From contig JAEUBA010000057.1 of assembly GCA_018257865.1 (NCBI GenBank), forward strand, positions 145,247 through 209,246: 64,000 bases of DNA. The letters run 5' to 3'. The notes beneath the pieces were generated by a model, which ran no database searches, was not told the DNA's origin, and saw nothing but the letters and a program-made list of their open reading frames with translations. Positions 53,601 to 64,000 of this stretch are shown piece after piece. The translations under genes and the position numbers were made by a program. Every line of letters begins with the position of its first letter. Position 1 is the first letter of the stretch. The DNA comes from Stereocaulon alpinum. Taxonomy: Eukaryota; Ascomycota; Lecanoromycetes; Lecanorales; Stereocaulaceae.

Positions 53601-53996
53601 GGATCGTGACTCGCTGGGTGCCCTGTCAAAGGCTCTGAAGTCCTTCGAGGGTGGTGTGATCATTATCACACATTCCGCCGAATTCACCCAGAACCTGACT
53701 GAAGAAGTAAGCTCCTTTGCCATACCATCTCAACATACAGTACTAACAAATCATAGGTCTGGGCAGTTATGGACGGCAAGATGACCCCCTCCGGCCACAA
53801 CTGGCAGCAAGGCCAAGGCACCGGTCCCCGCCTGAAGGAAGAAGGCGAGGAGGAAGAAAAATTCGATGCCATGGGCAATAAGATTGACTCCACAAAGAAG
53901 AAGGCCAAGCTGTCGTCGGCTGAGCTACGAAAGAAGAAGAAGGATCGCATGGCTAAGCGAAAGGCTGGCATCGAAGTCTTTTCCGACGACGACTAG
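50627..53996 (+). CDS. TEF3/YEF3: Translation elongation factor 3 (eEF3), 1068 aa
   Basis: Exons 50627-50826, 50940-53706 and 53757-53996; introns of 113 nt (GTAAGT...TTCACAG) and 50 nt (GTAAGC...AATCATAG, TACTAACA branch site). Order: N-terminal extension (1-67), HEAT-repeat domain (~70-380), four-helix region, first ABC ATPase (Walker A GPNGSGKST 485-493, signature LSGGW 571-575, LLLLDEPTNHLD), second ABC ATPase (Walker A GPNGAGKST 728-736, signature LSGGQ 924-928, LIVLDEPTNYLD) with the chromodomain-like insertion between its Walker A and signature, and a lysine-rich C-terminal tail. eEF3 is an essential ribosome-bound ATPase of fungi that helps release E-site tRNA and complete translocation. 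Yeast eEF3 is 1044 aa. Codon use is C-ending and strongly biased, as for a very highly expressed gene. Confidence 0.98.
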
Positions 53997-55116
53997 ACTC
54001 TTTTCTTACAGGAGTGGGACGATATGCATATGGCATGATGGTGGTGTGCACGCATTTTCATTTTCATTTGTCAAACGCTGTGGTTGTGATGTTATGACTT
54101 CGCTTGCTGAAGTGGCAATGGAGTGTTCAAGGGCGATCGAGGTCACTTGGTCGCTGCCCACGTTGTCATGGATGCATGTGAAACGCTATGGTTTACGTTC
54201 AGTACATGTTATGCATGAGAATATTCTCTTTCCTTGTTAACTCGGGTGCGGCGAGGCTATAGACTGCTGGTCGACTTACATAGACGATAGATTATTGAAA
54301 TATGGAATGTCTCTTACAACCTACCCATGCAATCCTCTCGTTCCCCTCTTCTACGACCCAGGCCTTCCCTTCTCCCTCACTACTCATGCCAGAGCTTCCC
54401 ACCCCTAACATCATGTTCACGCCACAGCCTCGCCATAAGGCAACAACCTCACAGCAACCCGACCCTCGAGCGACCTCCAGCTTACGACTTCGTACCCGTC
54501 AGTCGAGAAATCCCAAATCCTACACCTCTCCAAAAGCCTCTCAACCAATCACCACCTCACCCTCCTAATCCTCACATCACCATCCTCTACCTTCCATCTC
54601 CAACAATCCCTCCATACGAATCCCTACTATCGCCTCCACCCCTCATCACCTTTCTCCATCTCCATCATCTACCCCCCATCATATCCACGCATCCTCACAC
54701 GAAACCCCTACACCTCCACCCTCAGCCACCACAGCTCCGAACAAATACCTTATCCACTTCAATCCCCCCAATACCCTGCACCCCACCTCACACTCAACTA
54801 TCCTCACCAGCTCCTCTAGACGCGCGACGCAAGTACGAGTGCTCAGCGCTCAAACGCTCAAATCCAAGTCAGCGTGCTATGCTCTGCCGAACTAAGATAC
54901 CTCACATATTGTTCGAATTTATAACCCTCCGCTCAGATCGTGTCGTATCGTGTCGAGTCGAGGCACAACGCATCGCATCCGCTCGTATTCGGTGGGGTGA
55001 GGGGAGGTGAGGTTGGGAGGTGTTGATTCACGACTCACGACTAATTGATCCTCTATATTAATGCCTGGTATGCTAAAGCGGTATGAGTGGGGTGGTTATG
55101 GATGGTGTTGATGGTT
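53997..55116. other. eEF3 3' flank and C-rich low-complexity DNA
   Basis: 54300-54800 is rich in C and A with few G's and is open in more than one plus frame (54302-54568 and 54327-55010). The encoded Pro/His/Ser-rich peptides have no domain, and overlapping frames of equal quality argue for composition rather than coding. I list no gene. Confidence 0.45.
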
Positions 55117-55150
55117 GGGGTTTAGATGGGGGAGGAGATGGGGGTGGGGG
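55117..55150 (+). repeat. Predicted G-quadruplex motif (G-runs of 4-5)
   Basis: Four runs of four or five G at 55117-55120, 55128-55132, 55140-55144 and 55146-55150, with loops of 7, 7 and 1 bases. This meets a strict quadruplex pattern on the plus strand. It sits ~700 bp before the RIP-mutated block. Confidence 0.75.
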
Positions 55151-55849
55151 ATGGATGATGGTAGGAGGGTTGGTTGGATGGGTGGAGAAGGTGGAGAGGT
55201 GAGGAAGATGGGGGAGCATGGTTAAGCAGTATAACGCCCCTCTACATCAACAAATCCAGCCACAACCATACCAAACCAATCAAACATGACCCACACCCCG
55301 CAACCAAAAAACCAACGTCCCCCTTTCCCAAAATCATCAAAGCCAACTGCATGTTCCCAAACCTCGCTTGCCTTGCGTGCACAGTAAAAACAGCGTTGAA
55401 GCAGTCATGAACATCAAGTAGCTTCAAGCCACCCCCCACCCACGACCCAGCAACCTCCCATACCGTCCGCCCCCCAGCCTACCTCCTGCTTCAGAAGGCA
55501 ATGATAGCCCTCCTTCCCCACCAGACCAGCTCCGGTCCTGAGTCGAAAGCTAACTCCGTAATGCTCGTTTTGTTGTATGGGAGCCGCGATGTCCTGGACG
55601 GCTGCTGGTGAGCATATAGTAAGATTCCACGCTTTGTTGGAGACCTGAGAGGTTTCTCAGATTAGAGTGTGAGAGCGTAGAACTCTCGAATGAGATCGAG
55701 GTTCTTGAGGATGGATATAGGAGTCTGTAGTTCGATGATACTTGGATGGGGGCTTGGAAGTTGTACTATCCATACGTGATCCGCATGAAGGCTATAAAAG
55801 CTTTTGTCGGAATAACGTCGCTCCGCTCCGCAACTAGCGGCTTGGCGCT
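55151..55849. other. Intergenic transition into AT-rich block
   Basis: Ordinary base composition up to ~55850, with alternating G-rich and C-rich patches. No gene is supported. Beyond this the stop density rises sharply in all frames. Confidence 0.5.
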
Positions 55850-56099
55850 AACTCTTAGATAAAACACCATAGCTTAGCTAGCTAGATTTAAGACAATCCC
55901 TAGTTTACCAAGCCTAATAGACACCCTGCGAATCAGGTTATCTGGGGTAGGTAATAGGGGATCAAGCTACCTACTAATTAATACTACCTAGGCTAGCAGC
56001 TAGGTTCTACTAACACTAATTAGTTATTAACCTTAGATTAGTAAGGTACGAATAAAAATTTTAACTATAACTAAGAACCTTACCTATACTACTACTAAG

Positions 56100-59000
56100 C
56101 CTTAACTATAACGCCGAACCTTACTATAACGCAACTAGTAGAAGAGGAGTATAAGGGGATAATAATACTAATAGGAATTATCCTTAAGGACCCTAAAAAG
56201 TTATTAAGTACTACCCTAAGAATATTTATTACCTAAATAATAACTTCCTACTAGAACTGCGAGGAAGAAGGCTATAATCTATAGATAAATTTCCTTAAAG
56301 ACTTTAGCAATTAGGACGAAGCTTTATTTAATAAGGTAGATAGGGTATTACTATAAAGCCTTAGGGAGCTACTTTTTAACCGTAGCGTCTTTATACCTAA
56401 GGACGGAACTTACGTCTATAAGTATATAGTAAGGCTAGTAGTCTAACTATAGTCTAATTAGCCTATAAACGTACTAAAGCTAGTAAAGAAGTCTAACGCT
56501 AACTCTACTAGCAGCTCTAATACGCCTAGTAACTCTAATACGCCTAGTAACTTTAATACGCCTAGTATAGCCGTCTTAGGAAATAATTTTAATACGCCTA
56601 GTACGCCTACCTTAGGTAACTCTAATATACCTAGTACGCCTACCTTATTTAAAATCGAAACACTAACTAGGACTACCCTAATTAATAGCGTTAAAATTTA
56701 TAATACTATTACTAATTACTAGGAGTAAGGCCTTTCCTAAGAGCTTACCATATTAACTAAGCTCTATATAGAAGAGATAAAGTATAATAGAAGAAGTAAC
56801 TCCTTTAACTATAAGCTAAATATATTCTTAGCTACTACTTCTAACGCTAGGATACTATTAACTAGGCTCTATATAGCTCTTCAGTATATACTTAGTAGCA
56901 ATATACTTAATTTCTACTTTAGTAACTAGTCTTCCTTTTTAGTAATAAACCTAGACTCGCTACAGCTTACCTTTAAAGGAAATTTTAAAGGAAGAGAATA
57001 CTAAATCGCCCGCCTTAATAAATAGAATAGCGTATCTTTATAATAATTTATTAATCGTAGTAAAGATAAAACCTTAATAAAGTACCTAGATACTATAATA
57101 TTAAAACTAAGAGAGCTATAATACAGCCTAGACGAAAGCCTTTATAGGGATAGCTTTATCTACTAGAAGATAATTACTACTTATAAGTCTATACCTATCT
57201 ATAAGATTATCTACCGAAAACTACTAGATACTATATAAAGCCTTATTTAAGACCTCTAATTATCTATAGCCTTATAAGACCGTCGCAGCCTATTACCGCT
57301 AAGCGAAATAATATATACTAACCGTCGCTACCGAAACCGCGAATCTAATAGTTATAGTAGATCTAGATATCTAAGTAAGCTGAGATATAACTCTAATAAT
57401 TCTAGCCGCAGCCTTAACCGTAATTCGACGAATAAAAAGTAATATTTTATCTATAAAAAGGAAGGTTACTAGTTAACTAATTACCCTAAGGAGGAACGTT
57501 AACGTAGTATTAAGCAATATATCACTAACGCCGAAGGCGAAAAGGAAGGCGATAGTAAAGGCAGTACTACTAAAGATACTACTAATAATTAACCTAGTAA
57601 TCTACCTAATTAAGGTAACGGTAAGGTATTTCTAATATTAATAGGTGTAATTAATAGTAAGGCTGTATACTAAAAGCTAGCTAATCAAGCGACTTTATAT
57701 ACCGTTACTAAGGCACTATCTATCTAGGATAATATTAATATTAATATCTAAGGAGAAGTAACTCACCGCCCCGCTAAAAGATACGGCGATAGCTACTTCT
57801 ACGGCCTTATAATTAATATAGGCGCTACCTATAACTCCTTAGCAGGCTATAATTAATATTTAGCACTACAGCGTAAGTAAGACGTTAATATTAATACCGA
57901 TAAGGCTAGCAGCGCTAGGTTTAAATTCGGTATTAGCGACGCCTTATCAAAAGGTACTATTACCGTCGATTTATTAATTAGTATTATCGAATTCTATATT
58001 ATTAACGCCGATATACTATTCCTTCTCTGCCTACGAGACCTTAACTAGGCAGGTTTTTATTTTAATAACCTTACTAATTACTTAGTTAGTAGTAATAGAT
58101 AAGTCCCTATTATAAGGCTATACGGTCACCTATTCCTTATATAGGGAACGTCGCTAGCAAACGCCTATATCAACGCCTATACTAATAACAGCGTTATAAG
58201 TAGCTAATTATTAGAGTAAGACCTTAGATACCTATACCGCTGCTTTAGGTACCTATTAATAACACGCCTAGCACGCTTGCTAAAACGATCCGGCTACTAT
58301 TTTAACTAGGACGCTATCGATCGACTAGGAAAGTTCTACTTAACCTACTAGAAATACGGAAGATTACTAGGAAGGTTTAAATTTACTATTAAAAACGACC
58401 TGTAATTTAATTATTTAGTAATAATTAATATTATATATCTAGATAGCCCTACCGCCTTAGTCCTATATATAGTTAACGAGGCTATATACTTCCAAACCGC
58501 CTACTTTCAAAGGATATTTTAGCGGAGACGGTCTAGGATACGCTAAGGGCCTACTAGATCGATACTTATATTAGACTACTAGATATACTAGTCTACGACG
58601 CTAGCAAGCAATTTATTAGCACCGAATTCGCCTCTAAGGTAAGAGGGATAGTAATTAAATTAAATTACGTCCCTATTAAAGTATACTACTTAATTAGTCT
58701 AGTTAAACGCTACTACGCACCTCTTAGGCGTGCGTATAATATTATCTGAGAAGACCTACTACTACTAGGTAAGTAATTCGTCTTATAAATTGCTATTAAG
58801 GTAATTAATAATATAGCTAGACCTAATAGGCTGATTCCTACGCTACTTCTATTTAGTATATTTCTAAAGCTTACTAAATTAGACCCTATACACCTATTAA
58901 TTACGGAGAGAGGTAAGGCTATTAAACGCGTAATAAAAGAAGCGTTAGAATTATTAGTAAGAAGAGACGTTACTAAAGCCTTACGCTACCGTAACGGTCT

Positions 59001-60400
59001 ATAAAATAACGCTATTCTAGACACTCCTATTAGCAGCAATATTCTAGTCTAGCGAGAAGGTAAAGGATAGAAAGAGCCCTACTAATTACTCGCTATAGAT
59101 AACTAAGCCTATACAGTTAAACTCAGTAGCGGCCCTATAATATTTCGAATTACTTTAGTTAAGCCTTACTTAATTAAATTAACTAATTAATCACTAACGC
59201 CTCCTATAGCTGAAATAGACCTTCTAATTAAAGAAGCTATAACTACTCGCTAGAATCCGTAGTAACAGCAACGCCTACCTACCCGCTACGCCTACCTTAC
59301 TAATAAGGAGCAATTAGATATTAAGCTGTTAATAAAACTCTAGTTAGAAGGCGCTATTTAATTACTAAATAGCCTATTTATCGACTCCCGCCGAAAAGAA
59401 ATCGACGGCCTTATTACTAAAGGAGTCTTTAAAATTATTAGTAAATAAGATATACCGCCGTATACCCGTATCTTCAGCTGCCGATTCGTCGATAATATTA
59501 AGTAGGATAGTACTACGCTATTCGAAAAGTCTAGACTAGTCGTCTAAGCTTATAATAATAAAGGTAAGAAGGAGGTACTAACGCAGTTGCTAATAATTTA
59601 ACGCGCTAGCTAACGCCTTATTATCTGCCTTACTATAATTCTACTACGCAACCTCTACGTACGCGATATTTCGTAAGCTTATATATAGTTAACTTTAGTA
59701 CTAAGCCGCCTAGTCTATATAAAGCTACTATAAGGTACTAACCTAGGAGATAATATACTAAAAGTAGTCCGCCTACTATATAGCGTCCTAGAAGTAGGGA
59801 CGTATTAGTTTAAGACCTACTATAACTACTATATTAGTAAGCTAGGCCTTACCGTCTCCTTATTTAATCCCTACCTTATATACTCCAAGCAGGCAATTAT
59901 TAGCCTATAAACTAATAACTTCCTATTTTACGGAATAGCCGAATATTTAGAGCTAGAAGAGTAAGTATACCTTAATACAGGCTTCCCAGTAAAGCTAATT
60001 AAAAAGCTGGATAATAAAAAAGACCTCTAATTTAATAGTACTACTATTTCTAGTAACGGCGATATTCTAAAGCTCTCCTAGTAACGGTAATATAATAAAA
60101 TTAATATAATTAATACCATCGCGCTTTCCTAAAAGATTATGTTATTAGCCTTATAGCTAGTTTTGCGCTATCAGTAGGCCCCAGCCAAATTAGGGTCTAT
60201 ATCCTATATTAATTACGGACCCTAAAATCAGCCAAATTAGCAACTTAAGGTAAATAATAGTAGTATCCGTAACCTTAAATTACTATACTAGGTATCTATA
60301 ACGTTAGTATTAATAGTTACTTTACTAAACTAACGCAGTAATCGCGCAATCCTTCTAGAATACGAATTATATACGCTCAGCTAGTATATCGATAATATTA
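56100..60400 (+). mobile_element. Ty1/Copia LTR-retrotransposon relic (gag-pol), RIP-inactivated
   Basis: Reading the plus strand with TAA/TAG treated as former Gln/Trp codons gives a long gag-pol frame. In order: gag (~56.27-57.4 kb), a zinc knuckle at 57443-57484, protease (~57.6-58.1 kb, with INIGAT where an active aspartate site is expected), integrase (~58.2-59.2 kb; GRFKFTI, KALRYRNGL), and reverse transcriptase (~59.3-60.1 kb; KSRLVV, RNLYVRDIS, LFNPYLIYSK). Integrase before reverse transcriptase is the Copia order. All four zinc-knuckle ligands are Tyr codons and the catalytic Asp pair (59914-59919) reads Asn-Asn, each explained by RIP-type changes. One frame shift lies near 58515. 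LTRs could not be delimited. No intact gene remains. Confidence 0.8.
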
Positions 60401-60417
60401 GTAATAGGGAAGTCGTC

Positions 60418-60519
60418 TAAGTTAGATAGTTTAGATATATCCTCCGCTATAGTAGGTTTATTTAAGTTAGATAGTTCGGATATATCCTCCGCTATAGTAG
60501 GTATATTTAAGTCGGATAT
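60418..60519. repeat. 45-bp tandem repeat, two full copies plus start of a third
   Basis: Units begin taag at 60418, 60463 and 60508; the first two share gttagatagtt and atatatcctccgctatagta. They lie just after the Copia coding relic and have the same RIP-type composition. The unit is a multiple of three, so it may have been part of the element's coding end or its LTR. Confidence 0.75.
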
Positions 60520-63500
60520 CTAGATTAGACCTATAGGTAGTATTATCTAAGCTATATAATAATCACTTTTATATTATATATTTAATAGTTATATATTTAA
60601 TTACTAATAGCTTAATTCCGTTAGGCTTCCTCCCGCCTAAGCTTTATACTCTATTAATCTATCCTCTATCCCCTCCGTAGTATCCTTAGTAGCCTACTCC
60701 TTAAGTTCTTCTCCTATTAGAGTAATATTTAAATATACTATTTTATTATCTATAATCTACCTTTCTACTAACTTACTCTACTCTTCTATATCTATAATAC
60801 GATTCTCTTCCTAAAGCTCCTTACTTACTCGTAGGCCGGCCTCCTTATATATACGCTCGAAGTCCTATATTAAAAATACCCGGATTTCTATTATATCTAT
60901 TAAGTTATAACCGTAGGTAAGGGAAGCTAAAAAACTATTATTATTTCTAGACTCTAAATTAGTCTTATTAAGACGCCTATTATTAAATAGTTCTTTAGTC
61001 TTAATTTTAGTATTAGCTGATAATATATATCTATAATTATATCTTATATATACTATATATTCTTTATCTCTTCTATACTCTTCTTTTTAGCCTATTATAC
61101 TAGTATTATCTATTTCTAACTCCTCTAAAACGCTCTAAAAGTCTAGTTAATTCTTTAGATCTTCTAGGGAATTCTTAAATATATTAGTAACTAGTAGTCG
61201 ACGGTTCTTACCCTACCTATTTATATAGTAGTAGTCTATTATTTAATAATAAAGTATTCTTATAACTATCTACCTTCTAAAATTACCTATATTATACTAT
61301 ACGTTTCTTATATATTCGTATATAGCTTAAGGTTTTATTAGCTTATAGGTTATTCTTTAAGTATTAGGTTAACTTACTACTAACTAATATACTATCCTAT
61401 CTCTTAATCCTATAGGAGCTATATTCGTATTCTTCGAATATATAATAAAGCGCTATTATAATAAAAATAATAGTATTAGCGGGTAAAGGTTTCTATAGAT
61501 CTATACTCTTATACCTAAGTCTAATACCGCTTATTACGCTAAAAAAGAAAATATAATATAGACTTATTATAATTACTAGTACTAAAAAATAACCCTTATC
61601 TTAGACCTATTAGCTATATATTTCGTTCTTATTTAGGAAAGAAGAATACTTATACCTTTCTCTAGATCTATAAAAGTAAATTATATATTAAATAGTAGGT
61701 TTAATATAATATTCTTCTAGTCCTTAATTATTTAGTATAGCTATTCTACTACTATTTTAATAGTTAATCTTATTCTCCTTATTATAAAACTTCTAAATTC
61801 GCTTAGGCTATCTAGAAGCTGCGAAAATATTAGCTAATACACAGTATTAGATAAATAGGTAGGGGTTTAGGAGTATTAACCTTATAAGCTTCTTTAGGAG
61901 TTAGTATATTACTAGAGGTATCTAAATTACTAATAACTTAAGGCCCCTTTATCCTTTAGAGCTTAGCCTTCTATTCTCTCTATATTCTTATTATAAGGTC
62001 ACTTAGAGCTACTAGGTCTTATTCTAGCTATAGTAATAGGCTATTAGTATTATTACTACTTATAATCTTAGAGATAAATATAGGCTTCGTTATATAGAAG
62101 ATATATTAATATTCCTATAAGGAATAGTATCTTTGCGCTTAGCGACGCCTAAAACTACCCTAAGCGATAGGTCCCGCCGCCTCCTCTATAGCCGCCTCCT
62201 TATATTTATCTTTAGGTTTAATATTAGATATATATATAGGTATAGGTAATAAAGTCGATAATAGTCTAGGCTATATCCTTTTAGATAATAGAACTTAATC
62301 GTTAAGATTAGATAATTATCCTATAGTCGTAGTACTAGAATTCGGCCGCTTGCGCTATATAGGTAGTATAGTATAGGTTAGCTATTACTACTTATATTAT
62401 ACTAACTATAATAATTAGTTAGTATAAGACCTATATACTAAGGTATATATACTATTAATCTATCCTTCCGTCTATTAATTATATTCTCTCTCGATTTTTG
62501 ATATTTCCTACTAGTATATTTAAACCTATCGGTTATTATCTATTAGGGTATCTAAGTAGATCGTCTAGCACGCTAGCTATTCTACTCTATATATAAAGAT
62601 ATTTAGTATTATTATCCCTATACTATCAGCTGTTTTAGCTATATTTAATAAATACGTATCTCTAATTTATTATTTACTAAGCTGCGTTAGTAGTTCTTAG
62701 TATTAGTATTCCCCTAAGGACCTTATTTTATAGTATAGTTCTATATTATTTCCTTCTTTCTATATTAGCGTATTAAATATACGCGTAATATTAATAGGTA
62801 ACTTACGATCTTCTTTTAGGTAATACTTATATTACTTTATAATATAGTATTAATCTTAGATATCGACGGCCGCGTCGGTTTATACTATATAGTTAATAGG
62901 TTATATCTATTATTATATACTAATTATACTTATAATAGAGGTCTAATTTATTATATAAAAGCCTATCTTTTCCGTCTCCTAAATATAAAGTTATCTAACG
63001 GACTAAATATAGGAGTAGAGGAAAGTTATATACTTATAATAATAGTAGGTACTAGTTTCTTCGTAGGGCTAGTTATAGGGTTATTAGAGAGTATATTAAT
63101 ATTATTAATACTAGTTATCTTTAAAGAGACCTCTTCTTTATATATTTATTTAGAGGTATCCTCGCTAAGGTTACTATTATATCTTTAATATTTCCTAAGC
63201 TCTACTACTTTATTACTCTCTTTAGTACTTCTCTTAGGCCCTAGCTACTTTTCTTTAATAGCCTTAATCTACTAATATATTAATACTTAGAATAAGTTAC
63301 TTAGTTTAAAGTATACCTTTCGCTTATTCGCTTTAGTCTCCTAAGCTTTTCTAGTAGCTACTGCTTATTCTACCTTTATCTTAGCTATTATTAGAAGATT
63401 TTTATTATCTATTTAATATATATAAGGGTCTTCGCTAGTAACGAGGTGGTATAAGGTTATTAAGGAGTATTATCTATAATAATATAGCTAGCTATAGGTA

Positions 63501-63660
63501 GCTAGATAAGTAAGATCCTTAGGGAAGGAGGCGAAGTTTTTTAAAAAGGGGAGGCTTCTTTAGTATATTATTATTATATTATTTTAATTAATATTGAATT
63601 AGCTTAGAGTCTATTAACTAAGTTAAATAAAAACTTAACTAAGTTAAACTAACTTCTATC

Positions 63661-63688
63661 TAACTTAGATAGAATTCTATCTAAGTTA
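63661..63688. repeat. 28-bp perfect palindrome within ttaactaagtt-type repeats
   Basis: taacttagatagaa followed by its exact reverse complement ttctatctaagtta. Several partial copies (ctaagttaaa, cttaactaagttaaa) surround it between 63600 and 63715. It could be a relic of element ends or a hairpin remnant. Confidence 0.8.
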
Positions 63689-64000
63689 AATAAAACTATC
63701 TAAGTTAAACGAAATTTTCCTACCTTTTCGAATAGTTACTACTATAACTATACCTTTAGCTATAGTTCCCCTACGTAAGACGAATATCGCCGTTTTATCT
63801 ATATCCTTAATAAGTATACGCTACCTCTACCCTATTAGCTTAGGACCTTAAGACCTTAGATATTACCTACTTAAGCGTCTATTAATAAATATATATAGAG
63901 CTAGACTTACTAGATTCGCTATAGTATATTAATAATATATACTTTACCGCCGGCTCTTAAGTTATATAGGTATAATATAGAGTTATATTATTAGCTTAAC

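Larger units (their letters stand above)
55850..64000. mobile_element. RIP-mutated repeat block running off the window
   Basis: No open frame of note on either strand. TA is very frequent, while CA and TG are almost absent; CG remains common. That is the mark of repeat-induced point mutation (CA to TA on either strand), a Pezizomycotina defence against repeats. The left half (56.1-60.4 kb) is an identifiable Copia element. From ~60.55 kb to the end I see the same mutation pattern but cannot name the parent elements. The block continues past the window. Confidence 0.85.

Noticed and set aside
54302..55010. Overlapping Pro-rich open frames after eEF3
   Set aside because: Two frames are equally open and composition alone (few G's) explains it; no domain or signal.
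1..64000. CRISPR arrays, bacterial operons, ribosome binding sites, phage or integron features
   Set aside because: The sequence is fungal nuclear DNA; repeats found are tandem minisatellites or transposon relics without spacers.

Overview
The window is nuclear DNA of a filamentous ascomycete (Pezizomycotina; a Dothideomycete fits the mix of receptor, F-box-like and secreted families best, but the species cannot be fixed from sequence alone). The evidence is: fungus-specific elongation factor 3, short ~50-nt introns with CTAAC/CTGAC-type branch sites, PTH11-like receptors, a GH55 glucanase, and an AT-rich block whose mutations are of repeat-induced point mutation (RIP) type. Coordinates of spliced genes are outer limits; exon and intron positions are in the evidence and were read by eye from splice signals, frame and family consensus.

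Layout. 1-11.4 kb is gene-poor, not RIP-mutated, and holds a decayed F-box-like gene, two tandem-repeat arrays (5.6-6.1 kb) and a strange GCGCA-rich tract (10.1-10.8 kb). 11.4-34.3 kb is accessory: an intact F-box paralogue of the decayed copy, a zinc-finger 2-oxoglutarate oxygenase of TET/JBP type, a GT8 glycosyltransferase, a two-helix membrane protein, a P450 relic, two PTH11-like seven-helix receptors with matching gene structure, a GNAT acetyltransferase, a split tRNA-Trp and a secreted GH55 exo-beta-1,3-glucanase. 35-43.8 kb is a compact conserved housekeeping block: METTL16-type RNA methyltransferase, TTC27/Emw1, Met8 sirohaem synthase and Vac1/Pep7, arranged as two divergent pairs. 44.4-49.3 kb carries an F-box-like gene and three short secreted or membrane proteins of unknown function, one a cysteine-rich effector candidate. 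50.6-54.0 kb is eEF3. From about 55.85 kb to the end the DNA is RIP-mutated and without open frames; 56.1-60.4 kb is a Ty1/Copia retrotransposon relic on the plus strand.

How the genes relate. No metabolic cluster or operon-like system is evident. Conserved genes serve translation (eEF3, tRNA-Trp), RNA modification (METTL16 family), endosomal transport (Vac1) and sulfur assimilation (Met8). The accessory genes point to life on or in a host or substrate: sensing (PTH11-like), wall glucan degradation (GH55) and secreted proteins. The most unusual single gene is the TET/JBP-like oxygenase with two C-terminal C2H2-type fingers (14606-16005).
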